64,000 nucleotides of DNA, taken from assembly GCA_003833135.1 (NCBI GenBank), contig QZLH01000227.1, positions 30,531 through 94,530 on the forward strand, given 5' to 3'. The translations under genes and the position numbers were made by a program. The DNA is from Oehlia diaphana (lineage: Eukaryota; Glomeromycota; Glomeromycetes; Glomerales; Glomeraceae). Positions 47,156 through 58,956 of this stretch are shown here, in pieces; the first letter of the stretch is position 1, and each line of letters begins with the position of its first letter. Below the pieces are notes generated by a model. The model searched no databases. It saw only the letters and a list, made by a program, of their open reading frames with translations, and had not been told where the DNA came from.

Positions 47156-48971
47156 TCAGTCCTGTGCGAAATTTTGTATGTATTTTTTCCATTCTTTCAT
47201 AAGATCATTGAGCCATGTAGTGCTTAAACGGCTCTGTAGAATACCACGACGTAATACCTCTTCGCCAATCGGCCTATCATGATCTGTTAGGAATTTACAA
47301 TATTTTCTAGGATCCTTCTTTCTCTATCGCACCACGATAAAATCGCATATCAGTCTCCAAGATATTGCGGAAGCATTCACTGGCCCATCTTTTTTTCTCA
47401 GCCTCAGTAACGATTGAAAATTTCTCAGGATTCTCTCTCCATGTTCAATGGCATATTGTCATTTTATTTGGGTTAGTCCTAGGAATCGGTGTTCGAGTTT
47501 GTTTGGATACATTTGCCTGAGTTTTCTTGGAAATAGGTTTTGATGGTATATTCACCTCAGCTTTGGGCGAATTGGCTGGACCTGAAGAATTAGAGACACG
47601 AGTTAAAAGAATAGGTGTAGTTGAAATAATTTTTTTGGAATCAGCTTTTTACCTCGGGTTTGGTAGGACGCATACCTCACTCAGTTTTTGGTGGAGCATG
47701 ATTCGCCATTCTCAGGCAAGATTTTTTCTTGGTATGATCGTGATAATTTGTCACGGGCTTGAAGTCACATGATTTACAATACGTTGAACTTTTAATCCCG
47801 AGATAGCACTTGCGCTATATGTAACATATTTATATTTGATCCTGTCTATGCCTACACCTCCTTCACCAAAAAGCTTAAGGATTTTTCGAGCTCTTTCAGT
47901 TTAATTATGCAGATTCACATCAGTAATATGGTAGAAAAGGTTTCATTTCATTATATATTTTCGAACTTACTTTATCTTAGTTCAAGAGAATAATAAGACC
48001 AGCATAATATTTGTTTCTGACCTGTTTTAATTGCTTTATCAAATAAGTCTGATAAACATTATGCGGACTGCGGAGCCTACCAAACCCTCTACTATTTGAT
48101 TCTCTGATTCGAATACTTCAAAAATGGTATAATCAGATGCCAGGGGAGGTATCACATCATTCTGATGACATAATGTCATTTTCACATCCTCTGAATGACT
48201 TGATTCCTTTGGAATTCTTTTTCACCAGAGTCATTAGCGGAATTGTTATAGCCTGTTTATGATCACTAGCAATTGTTTTTGTTTCGCATGATAAGTCCTG
48301 AGCAATCAATTCACGTTGAAATTTTTCTTCCCGCTTACTCTGCCTAATCTCATTATTAACCTTTTTCTTATGCATCTCATCCAAGAAAGCATCCGTCTTC
48401 TCATCCTCCAATGATTTGGTGTCGGTATTATCAGTTTCAAAATCAAGCTTACACTGCTCGAGCTGAGATATTTCTGAATCAGGTACATTGCCAGGCAATA
48501 CCGCTAGTCCGCTACCGATTGAAGTTAGAAGAACTGTTGTTGGGAGAATTAGTTACCTTAGTAACATTATGATTTTGCATCTGTCTCTGTTCCACTTTCG
48601 TGACTCTATCTCTAAGCTCAGCATTCCTATTTAATGTTATTTTTCTCTAGCTACTTGAGCTTGGCATTCTTAACACCACTCTTCCACACCTTGTTTTAGA
48701 AGCTCGGAAATCCTAACCTTAAGTTTAGCTCTCTCAGCCTCAATCTCAGCGAACTTCCAAGTTCAGGGATCTCAGTATTCCTATCCTTAAGCTCATCATT
48801 CTTGACTTTAATCTCAGCATTCTCCTTCCTAAGCTCTGCAACCTCAGCTAAGAGCTTGGCATTTAATCCTCCCAATGATTCAATGGATTGCATGTTCGAT
48901 AATAATTTTTTATGTAAGATGGAATAATTCAAAAGTTCGTTAGCATAGATAAAACGAGGTAATATCCTCAT
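47156..48971 (-). pseudogene. Broken coiled-coil protein gene of a Glomeromycotina-type family
   Basis: Pieces on the minus strand in order. 48971-48696 starts MRILPRFIYANELLNY and has a coiled coil (ELRKENAEIKVKNDELKDRN). A shifted stretch with ELRDRVTKVEQRQMQNHN follows. 48498-48157 contains SLEDEKTDAFLDEMHKKKV and EIRQSKREEKFQREL, phrases I recall from a large Rhizophagus family. Then come a stretch with YCKSCDFKPVTNYHDHTK (C-x2-C ... H-x2-H, zinc-finger-like), WASECFRNILETDMRFYRG, and a final piece ending WLNDLMKEWKKYIQNFAQD at a stop at 47156. Frames change at least four times and stops intervene. Some breaks could be introns, but no consistent splice set was found. Confidence 0.65.
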
Positions 48972-49986
48972 CGGAATTACTAATTTATTGATGTAAAAAA
49001 TAAATTACAAGATTCAGTAATACATAAACTTGTTTTACAAATGGCGTTTCTATACACACCAGTGTTTCGTTCATCTAAGCTATCTATATACTAATACATC
49101 CAAAATTAAATCTAATCCGATTTCATTTGTCCCCAACATCGATATATATATACCTTATATATATAAATATAAATATAAATTAAATAAAAATAATTAAAAT
49201 ATGCCCATACACGAACCATTCAAGTGAATGATATTCTGGATAAAACAAATGGTCGTCAACAATTAGAACATGCAGAGTCAAATAAATTAACAATATTGAC
49301 TCACCCGAAGTTTATGTTCTCCGTCTAATAAGGTCCTCAACTTCTGAACAAAAAAACATTACAAGTCCTGAGTCGTTTCTCGAAAAAATATATTTCATTC
49401 ATACCTTAATTGCGAAGTGTCCCGTCCGGACTTCAATGTTTTTCGTCAACACTTCTTTCAAATTACGATATGTCGGTTTCTTTTAAACGAGTCCATAACG
49501 TTCAGGTAGAGAAATAACAAAACGGCTGAGTAAGAAAAAAGTTGTAACATCATAGCGCAAAAAAAAGCCATACTGATGCAAATGTATCGTTCTTGACCCA
49601 CCACGCGGTGCTAAATTGACCCGCATAATATATTTCACAATAACAGATAGATGCTGCACCCAGGAGGGTCAAGCCCGATACCTGATTAGTCAAATCCACT
49701 CGTACGACCTAAAAAATTAATAAATACCTTGAGAATCGTAGAATCGCAGTTTAAATCTAATGAGTAATGATGAATTTTTTTACTGATAAATTACTTTTCT
49801 TACTATGCTTATTAATTTTTGTCGGAGTATCTATATTATTTGCTGTATCACGTAATAAAAGTTTATACAAGAGTCTATAGTCACGATGTATTCAGAAAAG
49901 TATATATATATATCTTATATACCCTCTAGTCTTCTCAAACCTCTTTCTCTAAAATATCGTTTTATTATTACAGAAATATAATCGAA
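48972..49986. other. Intergenic, upstream of the CRN gene
   Basis: AT-rich to mixed composition, with no open frame worth calling. Confidence 0.5.
49877..49950 (+). promoter_or_regulatory. Probable core promoter of the CRN gene
   Basis: AGTATATATATATATCTTAT lies about 85 bases before the ATG and is followed by a pyrimidine-rich stretch (ctctagtcttctcaaacctc), a common arrangement for a TATA box and start region. TAGTCAC-ATGTATTCA-TATATATATA-ccct also occurs at 14273-14336. Confidence 0.45.
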
Positions 49987-52900
49987 ATGGCTGAGTCGTA
50001 CACTTGTTTACGCCTAGATAATCGTTACGTTTTCCAGGTTGAAGTTTACAAAAAAGACAACAAGATATTCTTCGAACTTGGCGATAAAGAAATTCAATTT
50101 GAGAAATTAAAAGTTGGACAACTCGTAGAGATTATCTCTCGTAAAGGAAAATTTGAAGATTCTGACAGACTGAATCTTTGGAAAGTCGACGTCAGTAAAA
50201 GAAGGATTGGTTCTACTGAAGACGAAATTAGAGAACTTGGAGGCGTATTTATGGAACCTGAATGCAATTTTAAAAAATATTTTGAAGCCGATTATGGACC
50301 TACGGAGAATAATATCCACATTGTTGCTGTTATCCAAACCACCTACACTGGTAAGTGTCTCTCAACGTTTTACCTCTCGAACAAGAAATTTGCAGTTATC
50401 TTAATCTCGTTATTTACTCGATAGGTAAAAGAAACCTGGATGGTTCGGACGACAGAAAAAGAAAAAGTGAGAGATCTGTTTTGCAAAAGTTCATTGGATG
50501 TTCATTAGATGCTGTCTCAGGAATATCTGAGCCGAATACTTTTTTTTTGTGTAGGACACCGCACTTTCGCGCCTTCCAACAGGGTGCATGACGATATTAA
50601 CTACTTCATAGAACCTAAAGAAGCTGTTGAAAGTTTGGGAAATTTTCTTCGTGATGGCAAGTTCTGTCTCCTATTTGGGCATCGGCAGAGTGGCAAGACA
50701 ACTACTGCTTATGCAATAGAAGAATGGCTCTTAGCCAATTGCGATAAAGATGTTTACGTCATGAACTTAAACAACGGGACTGTGATTAATGATGGACCTG
50801 AGAAGTTCTGGCGGTCTATATGCTGTCAATTAGAATCCTTAGACAAGAACCGGTTCTCCTTTGATAAGCGTGAGGAGGCATCATCGCTTACATTTGTGGG
50901 ATTCTTTTCAAAACCCAATCATCCCAATGCAAGGGAATCCATTCTTATAGTAGATGAAGCTTCATATATTGGTGGAAATGATGTCGACGAAACTATTATT
51001 CAAAGCTTCATTGGAGCATTGCGATCTCTAAAAGATGGACGGCGTAATCATTTCGGCTTGTATTCTATCTTACTCGTCGGCACCGAGCTTATCAAGGAGT
51101 TCCTGAAAAATCATCACCGAGCTGGTTCAGCATCAATTATTTCGCCTTTTTCAGCTGAGGCATGCTTGACATCAACCAGGTTTACTCGAGCAGAGATCCG
51201 GGAGCTTCTTCATCAGTATAGTGACAACAGAAACTTTGAATTAGATGAAAATGGAATTTCTGAGGAAATTTACTTACTCACCCATGGGCACAAGGGTCTC
51301 GTTGGTTCATGTTGCTTTTATATTGAGAACAAAATGATGGTGGGCAGGCGCGAATTAACACGTGATGACTGGAATCTGGAGAGTTATGATCTAATTAAAT
51401 ATATAAGGGGAAAAGCAACATATGAATCCATCACTGGAGCTCTCCCTAATCTATCGGAGAATCAGAGAAACATCCTTGGGCATGTACTTCTCTATAGAAC
51501 TCATGTAACATCTGAGGTGAGTATCAGTTGCTGTATTTGATTTAGAGCGTTCTCAAGCACCTCAATTGATAGACTGATGAACGATCTGATTGGCCAAAAA
51601 AATATCATAGAGTTACCATTTCGATGAAAAAACAAATGAGTTACAAACCACCTTTTTTCTTCAATGATCTACAATTGTTCACGATCTTACATATTTTTTA
51701 TAACACTTTTTCATTATTGTACCTCACACTCTGCTCTTTAATAATGAATTCTCAGCACGTAAAAAAATTATTATTTTACTTTTAATGCAAGAAGTTTTTA
51801 AAATGAAAAATAGAATTTTCAATGCAAATACACCTTTTAACTTTTACTCAAGTTACATCAAATGCAGCTTTTCCATATTTACTCATTTGAACTTGAGAGC
51901 TTCTCAGCAAAAAAGACCTAAAACTAAAAGGTTCTGGGTAGATGTTTTTCCATATTTAACAGATGAAAGTGGTTACAATTCTTTTCAAAAACATTTTCGT
52001 ATTACTCGTGCTACTTTTAATGCAATTGCCGCACGATTAGAAAGTCATTCCGGCTTTGCTTAGAGCTATAAATCTGATTTTACTGCTGTTGCAACAAGAG
52101 ATGAATTTTTGTAATATCGTTAAAAGAAGTAGTATTAAAAGTTGGTTCAATAACCGGGTTGGTAGAATTTTTGTTTTTAGTGGGTCTCTTATTAGGCATA
52201 GTTAAAATTATAAAAATAATTATCTGAAAAAATTCGTAACCAAAATGAAATCATGTAGCTCAAAAAAAAAAGCTTTCTCAAGCTTTTAATTCTATTGATA
52301 TTTCTATTGATTGTGATACTTGAGCACAATGACACCATCATTCAATCACATTGAGGGAGATGCTTGAGAACGCTCTTAGTGTAATATTATTCACCTTTTT
52401 TTTGCTCTGGGTAAAGGATGATCCTGATGTGAGATTCCTCCTTGCAGAGGGAATGGTTATTGTTGAACAAAATCTGGGCCAAAAAGAAGTTTTACTTGCA
52501 TGTGCTGCACCTATTCTTCGTAATATCTTCACTTATGAAATATCTACGCCTGAGATCTCACTATCCGTGAGAGTACCAGACTCAAAAACAATTGACCCAA
52601 AATGGTTGTTGGAACGTACTATTGAGGTAGATATTATTTTAAGTTATTTATCATTAGCAATGAACAGTGCGCATGCTTATGCTAAGTGCTTTGTTTTGTA
52701 AGAACTTACCCATCCAGCACACTTTCACCAAGAAAGTCCTTAATAAAACCACCAGTGAGCCATCTGAGTATGCGTTCCAAACAGTTTTCATAAGCATTTT
52801 AAAGCAACTACTTGCTCAATCCTACCCGAATCATTTATACCGTGTCCTTCCTGAGGTAAAAGAATATGATAATAATGATTCAGGTGATCCTCGTCTGCGT

Positions 52901-53224
52901 TTGGATATTCTTCTTAAGGATAGCTTTCCAAATCCTGCTTATGGGTATGAACTTGTCGTCACAGCAACCAAAAAAGTGTTTGATGATCACGTCAAACGTA
53001 CCAAACATTATTCAAAACTTCATAATTGCTCCTCCATGTATTTGGTCCATCTCTGTAATATTGAAAATGATAATTTGAGTGACTACTTTGGACAAGAATG
53101 CTCTGATATTACACCCGTTCATGTAATTTATGATAAAAATAATGGGACGGCGAAATTAATATATAAGAATGATAGAACAGACATATTTATCAAGAGTTTT
53201 GAATGGCAAGTAATTTGGGATTAA
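49987..53224 (+). CDS. Crinkler (CRN) effector-type protein: header, P-loop NTPase, nuclease-like domain
   Basis: Five exons: 49987-50350, 50425-50466, 50555-51516, 52417-52626 and 52703-53224 (the last could start at 52718). All phases agree and give 699 (or 694) residues. Introns start GTAAGT, GTGAGA, GTGAGT and GTAGAT. Residues 1-90 are the ubiquitin-like CRN header, including LNLWKVDV. A short basic DRKRKR at exon 2 could help nuclear entry. The P-loop NTPase has Walker A GHRQSGKTT (177-185) and Walker B ILIVDE (265-270). The C-terminal part has RLDILL (Asp594) and YELVVTATK (Glu609), which fits a divergent PD-(D/E)XK nuclease, as described for CRN families. The third intron (900 nt) contains a transposon. 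By family, a host- or self-nucleus-acting effector; the target is unknown. Confidence 0.85.
51545..52375. mobile_element. PIF/Harbinger-like element inside the CRN third intron
   Basis: This 831-bp element has perfect 15-bp inverted ends, GAGCGTTCTCAAGCA (51545-51559) and TGCTTGAGAACGCTC (52361-52375), flanked by a TTA duplication (51542-51544 and 52376-52378). TWA target duplications define PIF/Harbinger. Removing the element and one TTA leaves a 66-nt intron, the same size class as the other three. Inside are a transposase relic on the plus strand (51785-52063) and, on the minus strand from about 52201, a short frame starting MPNKRPTKNKNSTNPV that could be the second Harbinger gene's start. 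Confidence 0.92.
51785..52063 (+). pseudogene. N-terminal Harbinger-type transposase fragment
   Basis: A 92-codon frame. Its second half, RFWVDVFPYLTDESGYNSFQ then HFRITRATFNAIAARLESH, follows the conserved N-terminal block of Harbinger/HARBI1-like nucleases (an aromatic-rich stretch, then F-R-hydrophobic-S/T-R-x-T-F). The DDE catalytic part is absent and a TAG stop follows, so it is not functional. The element must have been moved by a relative's transposase. Confidence 0.7.
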
Positions 53225-54411
53225 ATAGAGATGAATTGCATGGAAAGCGCGTGAATGATCAGAAAATAGTATTATTGATAACTAAAGTCATTTTCTTTAA
53301 TTTGACGGGATTCAGTCTTGTTTATAATTTTATTTGAAGCAGCTGTGCCACGATTTTCTTTTTTTAAATAATGGTATTTAATATATGTCACATCACATGA
53401 AAAAAAAAATTCGTAGCTATTTCTATGTAAAAAAAGTAAAAATTGTTTTCTATTAATCTTAACGGAATCATGATTGCAATCTAAATAAAGCTTAATCAAT
53501 CAAATATACTTGTTTTATGGACTTGTTTGTATGCGCATAAAAATATCTTTTGCTATTTGCACTAGAGACTAAAGAAATTATGAAATTTTCTTTATTTATA
53601 TCAAAGTTTATAGTCTTGCTAACTTGCTAAACGTGGTAGTACTTTCCTAAATACAAAGATCATTAATAAATAGGGTGGCATTGTCAATCGATAAAAATTT
53701 TAGGACCAGTGATAATATTTCAGCTAAATTAAGCGGGTTGGCCATTTTTATTTGAATGAAGTTTATTTAATACATTCAAAGAAACGTTGTTATATATTTT
53801 GTAAAAAAATACATTGAGAAAAGGCCGGCTAAGTAGTAATGAAAGTAATAAAATGATAAAGAAGCAGAGGAATTTGCCGAACCCTAACCCGTATAATGGC
53901 AATTCCTTCCCCGCTACTCAGTGTTATTATCAAAATTCTTTACTATCTGCCCATCTATTACTGTGTTAAATTTTAGATTCCCTTCACCATAATAAAAGCT
54001 TTTCACATTGCCATTTCCAATCTTTTCCCAGTAAGTTCACGAATTTCACAAGAACGGGGTCATGAATGGTCTACAACTCTTTAACGAATAAAGAATATGG
54101 GGAGATGGTGCTCACAATGTGCTGGTAATTTCCTTTGCGGTCAAGGAAATCACCACAATGGATGTGTAATAAGGGTTCATAATGGGTTTCAAGTATTAAC
54201 TGTATGAATAAAGTACTAAGACATGGCGCCCATATTGTTTAAATAAACATGAATTCATTCATCCAATTACCCAATGCATACATCAACCGTATACAGCTTA
54301 CACATGTTAAAAATCATGAGCTCGATGTGGGCAACCATCCAAATTACTAATTCTTGTACGTAGCTACATATATTGATGTTTGAAGACCACACCGGTTTTC
54401 GCTTGTCTAAA
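53225..54411. other. Intergenic, no supported gene
   Basis: AT-rich at first. From 53820 to 54400 the base composition is more balanced and a minus-strand stretch (NGNVKSFYYGEGNLKFNTVI) looks protein-like, so a decayed gene may lie here. I cannot name it. Confidence 0.4.
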
Positions 54412-55036
54412 CTATCTATAAGCGGCGAGTAATCCATAAATTTCGTCAGACGTAGCTCTCTCTAATGCTTCAACGTCCTGCGGAAAGCGAGGTATAATGT
54501 TTCCTGCATCAGTTAATAGCGCTTCAATATCAGCATGGCGGTCACGAATTGTTGAATTACCGACTCGCGCCGCGTTTCTTTGTTCCTCTAAAAATAAAAG
54601 AAACAGTTAGGAACGTTTCTAATGAAGGATTAAAAATAGGTTCGTTCAGAAATAATATACATACGATTGACTAATTGCCGTTGTAATTGTTGTTGTAATT
54701 GCTGAATTTGTTATGGGATGTCGTTAGCTGTGTTAGGAAGGTTTATAATTTCAGTTGCTAATGTTTGAAATGCTAGCTTTTATAATTCAGTTGCTACTGT
54801 TTGTAATGTATTATTCAAAACAAATATTTTTTGACGTAAATATGTAAATACTGTAAATCCATTTTCAAAGAATTACTAAATGCATCAGTCATACTTTGAA
54901 CGTTAGGTTTTGTAATTTCAGTTGCTATTGTTTGAAATGCAACAGCCATATTTTGAACATTAAGTTGTTGCTCCACTGTATCTTGCTCCATTGTATCTTC
55001 TTCCATTGTATCTCCAATTTTATCTATCAAAAGCAA
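54412..55036 (-). pseudogene. Two-exon gene of a Glomeromycotina-type Gln-rich family, broken
   Basis: The minus strand starts MLLIDKIGDTMEEDTMEQD and contains imperfect internal repeats (NMAVAFQTIATEITKPNVQS and similar). After frame breaks and a TAA replacing a Gln, IQQLQQQLQRQLVN leads to a good intron (54588-54666, GTATGT...TAG, 79 nt). It is followed by EEQRNAARVGNSTIRDRHAD and a final exon ending SDEIYGLLAAYR at a stop at 54412. The C-terminal half resembles a family common in Rhizophagus whose role is unknown. The splice sites are preserved while the middle has decayed. Confidence 0.6.
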
Positions 55037-58015
55037 GGTAGAAGGTAGACGTATATGACAACGCGAATAAATACGCGTGATCTTGATCGGCAGATCTATT
55101 TTTACGTGGCATAGTCACTATATCATTGCTTTTTCAAAACCGACAGCATGGTTAAGAAACGCATATTTTTTTTAAAATTTTTATGGTTGTTTTAGCTACA
55201 AAAAATACAATGTTACTGACCATTAATTTTTTTCATCTAATGTAAACTTCCCACCGAAAAGAACTAACTCTCCTTCTCTGAACAACTGATTTATTATACT
55301 GAAATTATTTCGTAATAAATTAAAGTGATCGGCAATTATATTGGGACATGTTACTTTAAAAACTAACCATGCTAAAACCGACTAGGAAAATAATAATTCG
55401 TTCTGTAGGAAACGAAAACCTGAACTTTTGAGATAGAATAAGCTTCTTTTTCCAAGGGAGGTGTTGTGCAATGTAAAGTTCATGTGAAGTAAGTGCCATT
55501 AAATTTTTGCTTTTGCGAATCATTTCACTATACTTACATACCGACTTATAGCAAAACTGGCGGTAAAAAAAATTAAACTTATTAAACAACTACTGATTGA
55601 TCTTTCTAAATTTTTGAAAATAAGCTAATTATTAGTCAAGGAATCAATTTTTTATACCCATTTTACTATAGCTGCTTTGGTTAAAGTGTTGAAATTTTTC
55701 TACTCTGAAAATTAAGTATTTAGCAAGAAAATGGTTCAAAATAAGTTTTTACACTTTTAATTAAAAATAGAAATAAAATTATTAATAAGAATAATTAATT
55801 TATTTAATTTATTTAATTTTTAGGTGATCGGTCACTTTTGTAACCCACTGTATATATTATCAAAAAATACAAAAATAAATATACTAATCCCCTGTCGGCT
55901 GTCGCACTAAGTGTCACTCTCATAATATTTGACATGTGCCCCTCCTGTTCTTTTTGAATTGTTCACTTATTGCAAGTTCGGCCCGATTCCGTGTTACTTC
56001 TGTCGTTTGTTCGCCAGTCAGTGGAGTTCTTCGTGTAAGAGTGTCTTAGACCATCATTACTGGCATTTTTATTAGAAGCTGTCATAGGGAATAATTTGTT
56101 ATCTCTACAGTTTCGGTACACATTTTTATATACTTACTTTCAGGGTAAGGAGCAGAATCTTTACATGGAATAATTAGTTATCCCTACAGTTCTCAGTGCA
56201 AAAAGTAAGCATTTTTAAATACTTACTTGAGTTGTTAGTATAGAAAGGACGGTTAAGTTCGTCGCCCATTTTTACTTTTTCTATTTTTTTTTTTTTTTTA
56301 AAAAAAATGTTGGAGGTAAACTTTTCCTATGTGAATGAAGAACATTATTCTATCAAAATATCTTGTGAGTTACGTCACACAGCCCTATTTTTTGGCATTG
56401 GAGTTTCGAGTTCGAGTTCTAAGAATTTTCCCGATATCATACTGCGCACTTCAGGTGATCGATTCACATGATGAAGTTTTCGTCTATTAAAAGCATTCCT
56501 TCTTTATGGTCTCCATTACATATAGGACATGTGCTACACTTAATTTTGATTAGCCAAAAACAACTGAAAATACTTATAGCTTTAAAATTCAATTTTTTAA
56601 TTCTTAAAAGAATGAATAAAAACTACTCAGTGTCAAATGTTTTGACTTTATTAGTACTAAGTTAATTCTGGCTAAATTTATAATATTGACCCATATTTTA
56701 TAAATATTTATTAGCTTGCTTTATTACAATCAAAATTTGATAAAAAAAATTACCCTAATATGTAGAATTTGTACCTTAAAATGGTTGATACGATGTTCAC
56801 TCAAGTTGGATTTTAAGTTAACGGAAACTTACGATACCTTACTTGTTTATTTATCCTATACAGTATTAAATTATCACGATAAATTCTAATCAAAATTTCC
56901 GATACATTTTTTTTTTTTGCTATTTATTACTATTCCTGGCGTGAGGCAAAATTTTACTGCTTGCTGCAGGACTTGCATTATTTGTATCACTCTTACGATT
57001 CATTACTGGCTGTAATAATCAGCTTATAACAATAAACTTCCTCAAAGTTCGATTTCATATGATTAATCAAAAGCGTTATTGTACTTTTATCCCTGACATT
57101 TCTATAATATATCATAAAAAAAGAACAAAAACAACAAAAAAGCATCATTCCATGAATTATTTTTTACACATTGATATTCTTTTGATCACATAATATATTA
57201 CATATACAATATATTGCAATCTTTATTTTTTAAACATTCAAAAAAGAATTAGATGAATTATACTGTATAATTGTTTAATATTGTTCATTCCCCACTTAAA
57301 GGAGAGGTCCTTCAATCAAGGGTTACTTCCTACCGTATATTCTGACTTTGGCTTGTGGGCTGCTCTGGAAAATCATTCGATACCTCTACTGCCACCGCAG
57401 CAAAAGCAACTGAACGAAAGGTGAAATATGAGAAGCGGGTGTTTTCAGGTACTTCACGACCTACACATGAAATATAACGAACTTCAGACTGTACTCTTAT
57501 TACGTGGTAATCGGATCTAGATAATAAAATAAACAATTTCCGAACCTTTCCGTGCACTAAGACAAGATGAATAAATTAATTTAATAATAAAGTAAACGAA
57601 ACACAATAATTTCATTTATTTAAGTTATTTTATTAAATCATTCTCATGTGTTTGGTAATTAAAAAAATCTAATAACACCACTTATTCTGAATTACATCAC
57701 TGATTTTAATATGGTCAATATACAAATTTATTATTATAACCAATTAAAACGCTATCGTCGTATTATTTAAAGTCAAAAACTAATCCTACAAGTTAAAGCG
57801 TCTATTATATATAATTAAGTCATTTAATTTCAACAAAATACTTTATTTATTAAACAGAAAATATAAAATTTGAAAATTAGCTTATTTTAAAAAGTAAAAA
57901 AAAAAAAAAAAAATTTATACAAAAATAAAAATATTAAAAACTGTACAATAAGAGCAATGAAGAGTATAATCTATAAAAATATCAACGAAAAATGATGCAC
58001 TTGGTTTTTTTTTTT
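55037..58015. other. Intergenic, no supported gene
   Basis: AT-rich. It has a Tc1-like terminus candidate at 55824-55852 (reverse reads ACAGTGGGTTACAAAAGTGA) without a visible partner, a 54-codon frame at 56307-56471 (MLEVNFSYVNEEHYSIKIS) and a 75-codon minus frame at 57330-57557. None is supported by a motif. Confidence 0.4.
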
Positions 58016-58956
58016 TTAATATTTCGATGGGTCAACCCTTGTCCACCATGGTTTTTTATATTCTTTAGGACATGGACGAATTTTTATATCCTTCCCATCT
58101 AGAAAGAAAAAAAAAAAAAATATTAAAAAAAATTAAAAAATTTTTTTTTAAAAAAAAAAAAGAAATGATAATTTTATACGACGTAAAAGTTCAAGATAAA
58201 GTTTAAGATACTTACACCAATCGTTAAATTGAGGACTTTTCGGACTTTTCTTTGAAGAAGGATTTTTTTTAGATTTTCTTACACCGATACGATTATCATA
58301 ATTATTAAGATTTTTTAAATTGTCTACTTCAACAAAATAAAAATATTCTTTAGTGACAGGTTTGAATTTTTTAGTTTCGAAATTTGCAGGACAGTTAACA
58401 ACAATAGGAGGGACGTCGATCTCTTCTTCTGTTTGAACTTCTTCAATCGAACAAGAATTGCTGTCATCACTAACAAGTTCTTCTTCACTTCCATAAATAA
58501 ATTCACTATCATTTTTACAATTATCATTAAAAATATCTGCATTGTTTGTAGTAAAACATTCATCTCCTTTAAAAAAAAAAAATAATTAAATAATCAATTT
58601 TTTTTTAAGTTTACGATTGCATTTTAAAACAATACCCTGAGAGAATATTTACGTACCTTGTTGATCAATTGCTGCAGTTGCTGCTTGCAAGCAAAATTCA
58701 TTTTGTTCAGAAACTTCATAACCAGCAACTTCATCAATTATTCTATATTTATATACAACTTTTATTTTATCGTTGTCACATTTTGTCTAAAAAGAAATAA
58801 TAAAATTTAATCGTTATTTAAATTTTTTGATAAAAAAAAAAAAAAAATACTTACGAAACGACAAAACATTAATGAACTCCATGATTTTCTTGTAAATATT
58901 TTTATTAGAGAGTAAATGAGTGAACAAATCATAAATGCTACAGTGGTACCAGCCAT
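58016..58956 (-). CDS. Four-exon gene for a 221-residue membrane-anchored protein, unrecognised
   Basis: Exons on the minus strand: 58956-58855, 58786-58657, 58566-58216 and 58098-58016. Introns are 68, 90 and 117 nt with donors GTAAGT, GTACGT and GTAAGT, and T-rich tracts before TAG or AAG. Phases agree throughout. The protein starts MAGTTVAFMICSLIYSLIKI, a hydrophobic segment followed by TRK, which fits a signal anchor. A charged segment with KIKVVYKYRIIDEVAG follows, then an acidic region (FIYGSEEELVSDDSNS, EEVQTEEEIDVPP), then KKFKPVTKEYFYFVEVDN, a basic KKNPSSKKSPKSPQ, and the end KPWWTRVDPSKY. I recognise no domain. The regular splicing and the protein-like composition in one phase across four exons support a real gene. 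Confidence 0.75.

Noticed and set aside
50107..50337. Minus and alternative plus frames over the CRN first exons (50107-50337, 50207-50404, 50355-50591)
   Set aside because: They are shadows or read-through of introns of the CRN gene; the in-phase spliced model explains the region.
55824..55852. Tc1-like terminus (reverse complement ACAGTGGGTTACAAAAGTGA)
   Set aside because: No matching opposite end or target duplication could be found; nearby CGATCAC-type sequence at about 55327 has the wrong orientation.
57330..57557. 75-codon minus-strand frame of slightly higher GC
   Set aside because: No motif, no partner exon and no family recognised, so it was left as intergenic.
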